Assembly: GCA_020310875.1 (NCBI GenBank)
Contig: CM035415.1
Span: forward strand, 198,239,432 to 198,303,431
Length of the DNA stretch: 64,000 bases
DNA from: Ceratopteris richardii
Lineage: Eukaryota > Streptophyta > Polypodiopsida > Polypodiales > Pteridaceae
Direction of reading: 5' to 3'
Below are positions 33,517-46,301 of this stretch, one piece after another. The translations under genes were made by a program, and so were the position numbers. The notes beneath the pieces are model-generated. The model had not been told where the DNA came from. It made no database searches and saw only the letters and a list, made by a program, of their open reading frames with translations. Numbering within the stretch: position 1 is the first letter of the stretch; the number at the start of each line of letters is the position of its first letter.

Positions 33517-34155
33517 TGTGATGGTCCAAGTCCAAGGGGGGTTTTGTCTTGAGCCCACAAGGAGAAGGATAGCCATGAGTTAAAGGGGCAATCCCCTTAA
33601 GTAACCAAAAAGCCGAAGTGGGGCATGATGTTGAGATGCCTTAGAGGCTCGTTGCAACGAAGGATAGGGACTTAACCCGGAAGATGTGAGGGACAACCAC
33701 CGAAGGCGGGCCGACTCGATGGTACATTGCTATCAAGTCCATGGTTGCTGTTTGCCAAAATGCATGGTGGCTCTCCTTTGCCACATACGTCCAAAGCCCC
33801 TTTGAGTGAGCAGGCAAGATGAGGGATGGTTCGGCCTGGTGCCGATCATCCTGACCGGTTAGGTGCAAGACCCGTCAAGGATGGACCAGGGGAGTTCCCA
33901 TTTCTGGGCATCTACCCATAATGCAAGGGACAAATGACATTCCCAAGAAATGTGAGGAAGGGAAGGCTCAACACTCATGCCCATGGTGCTTCATCGCTCG
34001 GACGTTGGTGTGTTCCTAGCCAGTCTGCAGTCCAGAGGCACGCATGGTTACCACTCCCCTTATAGTTGCGCATAATTAGGCGTAGCAAGGAAAACCACCC
34101 AAGCACCAAGGTAGGCTGGATAGAAAACTAGGGAGGCAGGCGAAGGGTCATGACA
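33517..34155 (-). repeat. 3' LTR of the LARD-like element
   Basis: 639 bp, alignable end to end with 36368-36983, including the shared word GTTAAAGGGGCAATCCCCTT. Confidence 0.8.
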
Positions 34156-34898
34156 TCCATCCCCTCTCCAACAGACTTTGCGTCCTCATGAAGTCCACCT
34201 ACAGGCCCTACAATGATTCCCTGTTTGCAGTGAAGTCGAAAGGGTGATGGCTTTGTGAGACTCTGCATGGTGTTCTTACCCTCGAATTTGGGGCAGTGTC
34301 CTTAGTACCATGAGTTGTCATGCAAATGCATAGCTAAGGGAAACTTTACCTAATGCAAGAGAGGTGTGAGCCTAACACTGTTGGTTTGGCTCGAAGCAAA
34401 GGGACTAAAAAAAGGGATGGCTTGCCCCACTCCGACTACATCGGGACAAGCCAAGCTCCGCATGAGCCAAATCTTACATGTGTAGGACCTCGCAGTTTGG
34501 GTCATGGCACGCTTGTTGCTAATTAGGCTGAATGTGCCGATTATGTCCAAGGACTTTCGAGAAGATCCTATCATCGAAAGGATGGCCGGTCCCTCTAAGT
34601 CAATTCATGACTGGTCATCCGTTTTCCCTTTGTCGTCAAAATGGCTGATTGGGCCATTCCACTCAAGGTTGAAGCTAAAGTGAAACACCAAGGCCCCAAA
34701 CCAGTTTTAAGTTAAAATTTTGCCCTGACTCAAGCATATATAGAAATATGCGACCATTCCCATTTTTGTGATGGGAGGGCCTTGCTACCACTCCATGCAC
34801 ACCCATTGTTTCCATTCTGATGTTCCATAATTATCAAGGTGCGGCAAAGCCTAGACTACAAGCACCAGCCAAGGTAATTCCCACATGAAGAGAAAGGG

Positions 34899-35460
34899 CC
34901 TATCAGCGGCCTTGCGATGTTTGGCACATGGGCACAGATGTGCGTGCATAGTGTGACTTACATTCACATCGGCATTTTCTACTTGAAAATGGGCCTATCG
35001 ACGGCCCTAGAACATTTGGCACATAGGCATGGACGTGTGGTGCATAGAGCCACTTACCTTCATGCCAGCCGTTTCACTTGAAATGTTGCCTTGGCCATGA
35101 AGGAACCCAGGGGCAGCATCCATCCAAGGCACGGATGGGAGGACAAGGCCACAGTACACCTGTTGACCACTTGTAATTTTGCCCTGACCATGAAGGGACC
35201 CACTGGTGGCACCCACACACAAGGCACAGAGGGGAGGGCAAGGCCACACACCCACCGACCACTTTACTTGTTATTTTGCCCCAGCCTTGAAGGGTCCCGT
35301 GGGTGGCACCTACTTAAGGCATAGACGGGAGGGCAAGGCCACACACCCACCGGTCGCATGAAAACAGGCCTATCGTCCGCCCACACTTCGCTTTGCACAT
35401 AGGCATGGACATGCAGTGCATGGTGCATCTTACAGTCATGTCGACCATTTTTCCCATAGT
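34899..35460. repeat. degenerate tandem and dispersed repeats inside the LARD-like element
   Basis: About three units of 93-97 bp, each with GCC..CATGAAGGGACCC and GGGAGGGCAAGGCCAC words, occupy about 35080-35360. A second unit type (GGCCTATCG...GGCACATAGGCATGGAC) occurs near 34899, 34990 and 35366, flanking them. No coding potential was seen. Confidence 0.7.
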
Positions 35461-36367
35461 GCATTCACCGGCCCCATGCGGCCCGACGGGGAGCACTACA
35501 CTTCATTTTGATAACTTTAGGCACACCGGCCAAAGAGTAAAAGATAGGTAAGTTTATTCCAATTGATCAAAATTTTGGCCTCAGGGTGCTCACTATCCCA
35601 GCGATTCGATATCCTCGGAGGAGAACATGGTTTAGTTGGCCTTTTGCTTCCAAAAATGTAGCTTGGCTGGGGCACTTGACAAATGATCTTAAAATTGTTG
35701 CAAAGGGACAGGTCTTACGGTCCACAAGTGGGTTATGCGTGTTTTGTTTTAGCACCAGTAGCATCATCGTTTCCATAGCACTCTACCAAACCAGCCCACC
35801 TACAGTGGAGCACAAAGGGATTGCCCTGTGTTGCTCCCAAATTTGAGTCTCGTGGAAGGGGGCCCCTCCCCCAAAGGGAACACTGCTTACGATGGCACTA
35901 TGCAACTTACGACGCTACCCCGGCCCGGAGAGCAATGCTACCTTGCCAACATATGGAGGGCATTCCTCGCTTCTCCAGTGGTTGCCATGGAATGGTATGT
36001 CACAGGACTAGCCAAGTGGGAATACACGAATGGGAGTGGGCTGACAAGTGGGTCAAACCCATAAACACATGAATGAACAAATCATCAGGCCTTCACCAAA
36101 GATCATAAAAGATTGGGGTGGCTTGTCATGCCAACCCTGAGACCCGTTGCCGCCAGAGCCTGAAGCTCTGATCCCCTACCATTTGCTGATGGTTGATGCA
36201 GAGACCAATGGTAGATGTTGCAATGTACATAAAAAATTATGCCAAGCAAGGACCAACGACAAACGTATCTCATGTAAAAAAAGTGCCCTTTTTGTTGATG
36301 AGTCGACGACTGACACCATCGATGGTGGATTCATCAACCAACCGAGAGCCGAAGCTCTAATACCAAA

Positions 36368-36983
36368 TGTGACAGTCCAAGTCCAAGGGGGGGTTTTCTT
36401 GAGCCCACAAGGAGAAGGACGACCACGAGTTAAAGGGGCAATCCCCTTAAGTAACCCAGAAGCCGAAGCGAGACATGATGTTGAGATTGCCTAGAGGTCG
36501 GTTGTAGTGGAAGACAGGGACTTAACCCAGAAGATGTGAGGGATGGGCATCGAAGGCAGGCTAGCCCGGCGGTACGTTGCCATCAAGTCCATGGTCACCA
36601 TTTGCCAAGAGGCATGATGGCTCTCCTTTGCCACACACGTCCAAATCCCCTTTGAGTGAGCTAGCAAGATGAGGGATGGGCCGGTTCGGTGTCAGTCATC
36701 CTGACCATTTACGTGCGAGACCCGTCAAGGATGAATGGAGGGCGTTCCCATTGTTGGGCATCTACCCACGATGCAAGGGACAAGGAACAATCGATGTTCC
36801 CAAGAAATGTGAGGAAGGGAAGGCTCTGCACTCATGCCCATGGTGCACCGGTCTGTAGACCAGAGGCAGGCACGCCTACCACTCCATTTATAGTTGCACG
36901 AAATTAGGCACAATAGGGCAAACCACCTAAGCACTAGGGTGGGTTGGATAGAAAACCAGGGAGGCAGGCAAAGGGGCATGACA
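36368..36983 (-). repeat. 5' LTR of the LARD-like element
   Basis: 616 bp, preceded on its left by the variant primer site (about 36355-36367 on the - strand). The right flank is a C-rich tract. Confidence 0.8.
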
Positions 36984-37117
36984 CCCTCCCCCCCACCCCG
37001 TTTCCTTGCACACCCCCCCCTCCTGCCCCCGTCCCCCCGCACACCCCCCTCCCCTGCACACCCCCCCCCCTTTTTTTTCTATTGCAAACATGCTTCCTCC
37101 CCTCACATGTTTTTTTG

Positions 37118-37171
<54 letters not shown>

Positions 37172-37734
37172 TCTTAGAAAAATGATTTTGGCTCTAGATT
37201 GCACCTCGACTCGCTATTTTTTTCCAACTTATGGTCATTTTCATGTCTATTGGGACCTATTGACTCATTTTTTGCATTAATTTTCCCAAAATCTATACTT
37301 TTTTTCTTGCTTTTGGTCAAAATCCACATGTTTTAAGCACATTTGTCACGTGCTTTTTATTTTGCACATGCTCCACATGGTCTATTATCACCTTATTTTC
37401 CCACATGTTTCAAATTTTTCCATGTCAACCCTTTGGAGCTATCATGTTTTAGCATTTCGGCCCCATCCAGAGCCCTTTCTCATACTCCATGCCCCTCCCT
37501 TTATACCTCCGCCCAACCCCACCCTTACCCCTCCTTACCCTATCCTTATTAATACTTCAGCCCTCCCTAAGCTTTCCTTCCTACCATCTATTCTCCCACA
37601 TCTGCTTCTTCAATGCAAACTTTTCAGTTTTGGTTCTTCCCTCGTGATTGTTCTTTATTGCTCCTGCTGGCTTGGTAGTTGTTCAATTGTCCTTTTGAAG
37701 TTGTGCACAACAGATATCAAAGTGAACCTCTCTA
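36984..37734. repeat. C-rich tract, (TA)n microsatellite and unique-looking spacer
   Basis: A C-rich tract fills 36984-37072. A (TA)n run of about 25 units fills 37120-37169. The remainder to 37734 is T- and C-rich and I see no gene in it. Confidence 0.75.
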
Positions 37735-37964
37735 TGTTGGAGTTAGACGTCTGTGGAAGCACACGAACAGCACAAGGAAGAAGAAGAAGCTTGGAGCACA
37801 ACACACAATAATGAATGTATTACTAGAGAATGTACAAAGATAAGTAGCCCATTAGGGCAATAGGCGTATATACAAGCCGGGGAAAAAAAACCTCCTAAAG
37901 AGGGAAAAAAGTGCCCCAACAGTCCTAGAGTGTTCACACACATCACTACCTAAATATATCAACA
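37735..37964 (-). repeat. 3' LTR of the third copia family 1 copy
   Basis: 230 bp, TGTTGG to ATCAACA, followed inwardly by the family purine tract. Confidence 0.92.
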
Positions 37965-38468
37965 AATCCCCCTCGGGAGTGATGCGGTGAACAAGTAACT
38001 GGCACTCATGTATAAGGAAGTGCCAAGCTATGTGGAAATCACTCCACAAAAGGAAGTAAGCCCAAAGCTTTGCGGAAAGCTTCAAACTTCTCCCTAGGCA
38101 GAGCCTTCGTGAAAAGGCCTGCAATGTTCTCCTGCATGGGCACATATGCCAAGCTGATCTCCTCAGCAGAGAACCTCTCCCTGACATAATGATAATGCAC
38201 CTCAATGTGCTTAGTGCGAGCATGGAACACAAGGTTCCTCGCAACTACCAATGCGCTCTGATTGTCAGTGAAGATGGTGGTGGCAGAAGACTGACCAACA
38301 CCCAAATCAGCCATAAGGCATCTGAGCCACACCCACTCAACAGTAGCTGAGAAAGATGCCCTATACTCAGCCTCACAACTGGAAGTGGCCACAATAGGCT
38401 GCTTCTTGCTCAACCAAGATATACATGAGCTACCAAGCATGAAGCAAAAGCCACTAGTGGACACACGA

Positions 38469-38838
38469 GTGTCATAGCAACCAGCCCAGTTTGAGTCAGA
38501 AAAAGCATGCAAATGTGGCGGTAGTGATCCCCCCTTGGAATAAACAACCCAAGTAGCCAAGTACCACTCAAGCAGCGAAAGATGCACTTAACTGCCTGCC
38601 AATGCTTGACACCTAGGCAATGCAAAACCTGCTCATCTGTGAGACATCAAACTGTGTCATAGCAACCAGCCCAGTTTGAGTCAGAAAAAGCATGCAAATG
38701 TGGCGGTAGTGATCCCCCCTTGGGATAAACAACCCAAGTAGCCAAGTACCACTCAAGCAGCGAAAGATGCACTTAACTGCCTGCCAATGCTTGACACCTA
38801 GGCAATGCAAAACCTGCTCATCTGTGAGACATCAAACT
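38469..38838 (-). repeat. 185-bp internal tandem duplication in the third copia copy
   Basis: GTGTCATAGCAACCAGCCC recurs at 38469 and 38654, and the following 180 or so bases are nearly identical. The unit lies at the RNase H end of the element. Copies A and B have a single copy here. Confidence 0.9.
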
Positions 38839-41800
38839 GAATATCTGGCCGAGTAATGCATAAGTAAATTAGGCATCCAACAGCCTACTAATAGAGGACA
38901 ACATCAAATGCATCTCCAAAATCATGAAGACGCAATCGTAAACCTGTCTCCATAGGAGTGGCAATAGGCTTACAATCTTCAAGGCCAAAATGTTGCAATA
39001 ATGTGGCAATATATTTCGTTCAACACAAATCCATTCCACCATCAACTTTCATAAACTGAATGCCCAAATAGTGATGCAAACGCCCCAAATCAGACATCTC
39101 AAATGAGGCATGCAAATCAGCCTTAAAATCAGCAATATGCTTCTCAATAGGACCAGTGAGCAGCATGTCATCAACATAGACAACAATGATCAGAAGCACA
39201 TCATTAACACGCTTAACATATAAGGTGCTTTCAATTGGACTGTTCTCAAAACCATGTGCAATCAGATAGGCATGTATCTTCTCATACCAAGCACATGGTG
39301 CTTGCTTTAAACCATATAATGCCTTGTTTAACCTGCACACCTAGTTCTCATGCCCTTTTTGCACAAAGCCACTGGGCTGAACATACAATTCTTCATGCAA
39401 GTCACCATTCAAAAATGTAGTTTTAATGTCCAACTGATGTACATTCAAACCATGATGGGCTGCAAGTGCACAAACGCTCCGAACAGTAGTCATACAGCAT
39501 GTAGGTGCAAAGGTCTCATCAAAATCAATGCCTCTTTCCTATGCAAAACCCTTTGCAACAAGCCTAGCCTTATACCTGTCAACTGTTCCATCAAGCTTAC
39601 GCTTCAACTTGTAAACCCACTTAGTGCCAATGGCCTTCTTGCCCGAAGGCAAGTCACATAAAGACCAAGTATTGTTCTTCATTATAGCATCATATTTATA
39701 TTGCATAGCAGCCATCCAATTTTCTGAATTTTATGCTTCGTCAAATGAAACAGGCTCATTCTCATCACAGAGACTAGATGCAACCATAGCATAACAATCT
39801 GATGCAAAAGAGGCACTATGAGAGCCTGATCGAGTACGATATGACAGAGGTGCATCTAACTTGTTGTCATGCAAAGTTTGCACCAACCATTTTGGCATAG
39901 TTTTTGCCTCCTCAATGTCAGCTCTCTCATCAACAAGTGCATCATGTAAATCTGCATCAGAAATGGGATGATTTGCATCATCACATGAAATCTGCAAAGG
40001 TTGAGAAGTTGCCTCATTAGGACCAGCACTAGATTGTCCACCTATAAAAAGAGGCAGTAAAGTATCATAGATGTCTTTGGAGCTAACATATGTCTCCTTA
40101 GTACATGAAAGCAATGGCTGAATAGCATCTTCCTCAAAAACAACATCACGGCTAACCAAAATTCGTTTAGTCTGTGGATGATACAGAAGATAGCCTTTAC
40201 TTTCAGAACTGTACCCAACAAAAATACATTTTACTGCTTTATCATCCAATTTTCTGTGATGTTGTTCAAGCACTAATGCATATGCCAAACAACCAAAAAC
40301 ACGCAGATGTGCAACAGATGGCTTGCGATCATGCCAAGCCTCATATGGAGTGATAGATTGTAGCGCTTTAGTGGGATACGTGTTAAGTACATATGCTGCA
40401 CACATGACATCCTCAAGCTAGAAACTATGTGGTAAAGCTTGACTCTTGACCATACACCTCGCCATCTCCATGAGTGACCTGTTCTTTCGTTCAACAACTC
40501 CATTTTGTTGAGGTGTATACAACACTATACACTAGTGTTTTATCCCATGTTTAGGCAAAAATGCATTAAAATTAGAAGACATATATTCCCCCCCTCGATC
40601 AGAACGGAGGGTGCCCATTTTACATGCTGACAGATTTTCAGCCAAAACCAAAAACTGTTTGAAGCACATGAACACTTCGGACTTTGCCTTCAATGGATAT
40701 ACCCATGCATGCCTTGAAAAATCATCGATGAAAGTCACGAAGTAAAGATAATTTCCAAAAGAAGGTGTCTACATAGGACCACAGACATCACTATGTACAA
40801 GCTTCAATTTCTAAGTAGCCTCAACTGAACCATCTTTTGGAAAGGAGGAATGCTGCATTTTGCCCAAAATACAGCCTTCACAAACATGTTTTCCCGGTGC
40901 CTCAAGATTGGGCAAAGAGGACACCATTTTCAGATTTTTGCAGGCGTAGCAAACTAGCAAAATTCAGATGACCAAACTGTGCATGCCAAAGCTTTGCATC
41001 TGTCATAGCCTGAGAATCATGTACTGCATGTGCCAAATCATTTACAGATCTTTCATAGTCTATGAGCTTATACAGCCCACAACATAGAATGCCAGAAGCA
41101 ATAATCACATCGCCATTTGACAGATCATGAACTGTACATCTGTCATCAACAAATTTCACAACCAAGCTAATCTTGACTAATGCAGAAACTGATAACAAAT
41201 TTTTCTTGATCCCTGGCACAAACAAAGTATCTGACAAAGTGAAAGAACTACCAACAGCAATAGTCAAAATGATCTTACCAACTCCCATAATAGGATAAGA
41301 GGAGTTTTTGGCGCATGTAACAGTATTCCCTGTAGGGGCAGGCTCGAGTGAAGAGAAGAAATTGCGCTGTGAGGTAATATGTTTGGTCGCCCCACTGTCA
41401 AAGTACCAAACATCTGAGTCTACTCTAGACATGCACTGATCATGAGAAGATGGGTCAAAATTGCAAACAGTAGTAAGCACCCATTCTTCTTCCTGCACAA
41501 GATTAGCAGACTCCGTTTTCGGTGTAGAGGCTTCTGCAACAACCATTCCAACCTCTTTCTTCTTTGCCTCTTTAGAAGCCAATTTTGGACAATTATTTAT
41601 GATATGATCATTCCCTTTAGAGTACTTGCAAAATAATTTCTGACTTTCTGATTTTTTCTCATCTTTATCTTGGTTCTTCGAATGTGCAACATTTGCAAAT
41701 TTCTGCTTACTAGTAGAAGAGCTCCATTTTCCTTTGCCCTTCTGACTAGCTAGGAAAGCTTGATATGCAACACACATAATGGACCTGCTCTGCCTGGACT

Positions 41801-42833
41801 GACCTTCCTTCAACATAACAGAGACTAACTCCTCAAATGACAAGGCATTTGGATTACCTTTCATCATCAACCGAAGAGTAGAAGCAAAACTCTGATATGA
41901 ATCAGGAAGACGATTGAGAACGGTCTGCACACTGAGTCATCTGGTATAACCTCATCAACAGAAATCAACTATTCGTTTAAGTCTTTGATCTTTGTTAGAA
42001 AATTGTCCATAGAATCACCTTCATTCATGTGCTCACTCTCCAACTATTTTCAAAGCTAAGCAACACGAGCCTCATTCCTAGCTTGGTACAATGTGGTAAG
42101 TGTATCCCAAGCATCCTTAGCTGTTCTGCAAGAGCGCATGTGAGGAATAATGGCACATTTGATAGACAAAGCTATCAATGCATGTACTTGAGCATCTCTG
42201 CCATCCCAACAAATATGCTCTGCAGTAGGTGCAGTAGAAACTGTAGCACGAACAGGAATATGTAGAATATCATCATCTTCGACACCTTCTGCATCAGCTT
42301 CAGTACCTGTAGTTGTAATAGTTGCAAGTGTGATAGGACGTTTTTCAACACCCTGCACAATGTTCCACAATCCTTTTGCAACCAATACATGTCGCATCCT
42401 ATAAACCCACAAACGGGTAGTTGGTACGATCCAACTTATCCTCAAAAACCAACATACGAAATACATCGCTGCTTTCAGCCATGGCCGGTGACTAAAATAC
42501 CTTGATGTAGAAAATTGACTATATCTCAAAAAGTTGAACAGAACTACCAAGACGAGTTTTGCTAGACCTGTAGCAAACTTCAAGACGCTTATATTGGTGA
42601 ATCGAAACAGGTATATACCTTTGGCACAAAAGACGAAATAACCTGCACAAGCACTGTGATAGTTTCGGAGGTCGAAACGAGCTCAGATCGCAATTTCGGC
42701 ACCACAAAGCGAAGCAATTTTGATCTCTAAAACAGCCTGAGTATGCTCAACAAAATTCGTGCGAATCTGAGACTGCAATCGGAGAGGTGTAGACGACGCC
42801 CTAGATGAAGCAACAAACTGCTCAGATACCAAT

Positions 42834-43060
42834 TGCTGGAGTTAGACGTCTGCGAAAGCACGCAAACATCACAAGGAAGAAGAAGAAGCTTGGAGCACAA
42901 CACACAATACTGAATGTATTACTAGAGAATGTTGAAAGATAAGTAGCCCATTAGGGCAATAGGCGTATATACAAGCTGGGGAAAAAAACCTCCTAAAGAG
43001 GGAAAAAAGTGCCCCGGCGGTCCTAGAGTTTTTACACACATGACTACCTAAATATATCAA
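42834..43060 (-). repeat. 5' LTR of the third copia family 1 copy
   Basis: About 227 bp, homologous to 37735-37964. The primer-site relative CTCAGATACCAAT adjoins it at about 42821-42833. Confidence 0.88.
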
Positions 43061-44946
43061 GACTTTGCTCATGGTCTGGCTATTAGCTGTCCGAGATAGA
43101 GAGCCCATTAGGTGGTGGGAAACTATTGAGCCTATCAAAGTCATATTGGTCAAAGTCAAAATGGCCAAAGTCAAGATGATCAAAGTCAAAGCGATCAAAG
43201 TCAAGTTGGTCAAGGTGCACAATTAGTGCATAATCAATTTATTCACAGTGGGTATGTTTTGCAAAAAGTGGATGCAGGTTACAGATTGTCGTTTTGTAAG
43301 TTTCAAGGGTTTTAAAGGTGTTTGGAAGGTTCAGGTGAGCCCTCCCTTAGGAAGACATATTGAAGAAATAAAGCCAAAAGTGAAGGTATGTGAAGTGGAA
43401 GCGCTATGTAAAAGTGAATGTATGGCCCCCCATTTGAAATTTTGTTTTAGTCCTAAAGTCACTACATGACAAAATAGGGGTCATTGGCTGTACATAATTT
43501 TAGATATTCTTGGAACATCAAAGTGAGCACCAAGGTACACTATCAATTAGGAGAAGTGTACACAAGTGAATCGACACCCAACTCAAGGCATGTATCATTC
43601 TTGGAGTTAGACTAAACAAAGGTGAGCATAGTCTACACGGAGGGAGAAGAGAAAGAGACATTCAGGCAGAGTACGATGCGGAGAAGCAAGTGTGAGACAA
43701 AGTGTGTAAGAACGGTGAACTAGTGTGTGCAGAGGAGTGCAGAGGGCCAGTACGCTAGACAATCAAGGTGGCACAAGGTACCATTGAAGAAGTGTGCACG
43801 TCGATAGAAGGTGTCCATCCCTCCTACCCTATTGGAAGCTTGAGTGCAACATGTGCACAAGTGCAAGCTCTCGGAGAAGGTGGAGGTTTGGTGCAGAGAA
43901 GATTGGCGGCATAAGGAACTTTGGGTATCTTGTAACCTTGTGTGTTTGTGTACTCTTTGGGATTACGCATTCTACACAGAGAGCATTTGGTTTTGTGCTA
44001 TACATCATCATTGTATTTTTCTCTTTATAATCTATATACAAAAGCTTCCGATGTCTTTATTTCACTTCTTCTCCTTCTTCCTTCTCCTCCAAACACTCAA
44101 ATCCCTTTTTGCACAAGAATCCCCCAACAAGTATGGTATTTAACCCTTAGGGAGGCCTCTCAAACCTTTGCACTTGTACGTACAAGCTTGGGAGAAATCC
44201 TTTTAGAACCTATGTGAGAGCCATGTAAGGACCATGTGATTTCATGTGACTTCCAAGGTTAGAAGGACTTGGATTAGCATCCACGTGCAGGGGACACTTG
44301 GCAAGCTCTCCTCACTTTTCCCCCTTGGCCTAGAGGTATATATATGGGTGGAGTTGGTTTTATCGTTCGTGGTTGATTAGGACACTTTTTTTTAAATTAT
44401 AATAAAAATACACAAGAGTGTCTTGTGACCGTTCGACCTTTCACATAGACACCAATGGTAGCAATCGATAACAATGGATGCATGGATTGAGAAAAGAGGT
44501 TGGATGATGGGCAAGTTATAAGTACGTCATCTCACTTTATAAAGAGTTATATGGAGAATTAGGCCTTGGACGAGTTTATATGTCATCAATATTGGCTGGA
44601 AAAAGGAGGATCATATCACATAACAATGAAATTTGATAGATATTCTAGTGTTTTGAGTGAATGCGAAATCTTGAGCTCGAACCCCAAATGAACAAAGAGA
44701 ACCGAATCACACAATGAGTGTATGTACTAAGAAAATGATAGATTTTGGGACCTCACCACGTTGCATTGTTGTGTTGCGATGTAAACTTCTTTCCTCATTT
44801 GATTCCCCAATGGAGGAAATTTTCAACATGGTTGTGATGTAATTGAGATGGCAAGATTGAAAGAGGAAACTTTATAAAAGCCTTTTTGAATGCTACATGT
44901 GCCGAGGATCAAAGCGTCATGCGTCATAAAGACTACAAGGAGTATT
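43061..44946. other. spacer with a 15-bp minisatellite
   Basis: Five units of a 15-bp repeat based on TCAAAGTCAAAATGG run from 43135 to 43209. The rest is AT-rich with short unconvincing frames. A TATATATATGGG box near 44336 could belong to an unrecognised LTR or promoter. I see no gene. Confidence 0.5.
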
Positions 44947-44962
44947 GTATGAACACACTATT
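44947..44962. repeat. SINE target-site duplication (left)
   Basis: GTATGAACACACTATT, repeated perfectly at 45261-45276. Confidence 0.92.
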
Positions 44963-45260
44963 TTTTTTTAAAAATGGAGGTTTGGCCAAGGCCTACTCCC
45001 CTGGGCTTTAACTTTGAAATTGCAGTTGTACAAGGAAGGGCATAGTACTCATGGGGACCCCCTTATCCCACAAGAAGAGGGGTTTACAAAGCTGGATTAA
45101 ACTGCGGTCATAATTATCGTGGAGCAAAACAAGTGATGGCACAACCACATGATACATTCCATGATTAACATGTTCCTTACATGTAGCTGGCGGGGGTTGA
45201 ACCCTTGCCCCCGCCTCAAAAGGCGAGAGGCCCAACCACCCGGACAACGGCCTGAGACGA
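44963..45260 (-). mobile_element. tRNA-derived SINE
   Basis: On the - strand a tRNA-like head starts near 45257. It has an A-box-like TGTCCGGGTGG, a stem-forming CCTCTCGCCTTTTGAGGCGGG and a B-box GGTTCAACCCC at about 45195-45205, the two internal RNA polymerase III promoter blocks. An unrelated body of about 200 bp follows and the element ends in an A-rich tail (T run at 44963-44971 on the + strand). A perfect 16-bp duplication, GTATGAACACACTATT, brackets it, as expected from LINE-machinery insertion. Length is 298 bp, normal for plant SINEs. The exact duplication indicates a fairly young insertion. Confidence 0.88.
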
Positions 45261-45276
45261 GTATGAACACACTATT

Positions 45277-46301
45277 AGGTGAATGATAATCTCATCTCTT
45301 TATTCTTTTGCGTTTATATTGGCCTAAAGTTTATCATAAAAATGCACCACTCGTTTGTATGTAGGAAAGGATAACCCCCGCATACAACAACATGCAATCA
45401 AGCTCGAGGGGTGGGGATGTTTAAGGTCAGCTTGTATGAGCACACTCTTCGTTTTTATTGATCAAAATTTTATCCCCACGTGTATTGCATACAAGGAAAG
45501 TAGATACATAACCATGCACCTCACCTCCGAAATGAGAAAACCACGAACAGACTTTGTGACCTTCTACTAAAAGTAGGATTCTCTGTCATATTCTCCGTCG
45601 ATAGAAATTTTGGAGTTTGCTCAAAAAAAGTACATACATCCGCTGCAAGCATGGTGTGGTGGAAAAATTAAGATGCCGTTTGACAAAGCTATTTTCTCAA
45701 TTACCTCTTCTTCGCTCTTATGGTCCATAATCCCGTGAGTTTGTTGGTAGGCCAGTTTATTGTTGCGACGTCCATGCACACAATAGACTTCTGAGGTGAA
45801 GAGGGGCGTTCACTTGCCCATGACAGATAAGTTGTTTACAGTCACGAGCATCAATCCTAATCCATCATTAACATCTTTGGATTCCAGCGCTCTCGCGGAA
45901 GAGGTGGTTTCTGTTTCTGTAGAAGCTGAGGTTTGGAATCGAAACCCTAGTGTTCTTTCAGCTCCTTAACAACAGGGAACGTTGATGGTGTTGCTGGTTT
46001 ACGTTATACTCTAGGGAGCGATGGCTCCCAACGGGTTTTCTGGGTTTCTCTCAATTTCCGGAATCGAGGCAGCAGCTTCGGGATACTGGAGGTTATTCCT
46101 TTTTGTGAACGAGAAGATATCCTGACGGAGAGAATGATGAGGAAGTTGTCAGAACAGAATGATTCGCTGAATTCAGAAGACATCAGAAGGTCGTAGTAGT
46201 GTGGAACCCTAGCTAATTCATCAATCAAGGAATTTTGGACCCGGTATTGTGTCTATACAAAGCAGAGGGATTCAATCCAGGTTTATTATAGACAACGTGC
46301 T
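45277..46301 (+). promoter_or_regulatory. upstream region and probable 5' UTR of the DWNN gene, with telo-box
   Basis: No coding frame of note. AAACCCTAG at 45942-45950 is a telo-box, a motif common near transcription starts of plant housekeeping genes, about 350 bp ahead of the proposed ATG. The last 350 bp look like an untranslated leader; an intron within it cannot be excluded. Confidence 0.4.

Larger units (their letters stand above)
33517..36983 (-). mobile_element. non-autonomous (LARD-like) LTR element
   Basis: Two direct repeats of 639 and 616 bp begin TGTGATGG/TGTGACAG and end CATGACA on the + strand. They enclose about 2.2 kb with no recognisable gene. Next to the right copy, the - strand reads TTTGGTATTAGAGC, one base from the initiator-tRNA primer site. 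Next to the left copy, the - strand reads GGAGAGGGGATGG, a purine tract. Both place the 5' end at the right. A clear target duplication is not visible because both flanks are C-rich. The LTRs differ at around a tenth of sites, so it is old. It must have moved using proteins from another element. Confidence 0.78.
37735..43060 (-). mobile_element. Ty1/copia element, family 1 third copy (- strand)
   Basis: This is the same family as copies A and B. The left LTR is 37735-37964 (230 bp) and the right LTR is about 42834-43060, differing at about 16 of 227 sites (roughly 7%), so it is the oldest of the three. The domain order on the - strand is again gag (about 42480), CCHC, protease (about 41400), integrase, reverse transcriptase (YVDDMLL near 39170) and RNase H (about 38400). 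No matching target duplication was found. It has many breaks. Confidence 0.92.

Noticed and set aside
35007-36494. Several 60-115 residue frames on both strands inside the LARD-like element
   Set aside because: They overlap one another, follow the degenerate repeats and show no domain or codon pattern.
43248-44217. Overlapping short frames in three phases
   Set aside because: None matches a known family and none is flanked by convincing splice or start signals.
45190-45257. Possible tRNA gene on the - strand
   Set aside because: A- and B-boxes are present but the cloverleaf is poor and the segment is bracketed, with a tail, by a 16-bp duplication, so it is the SINE head.
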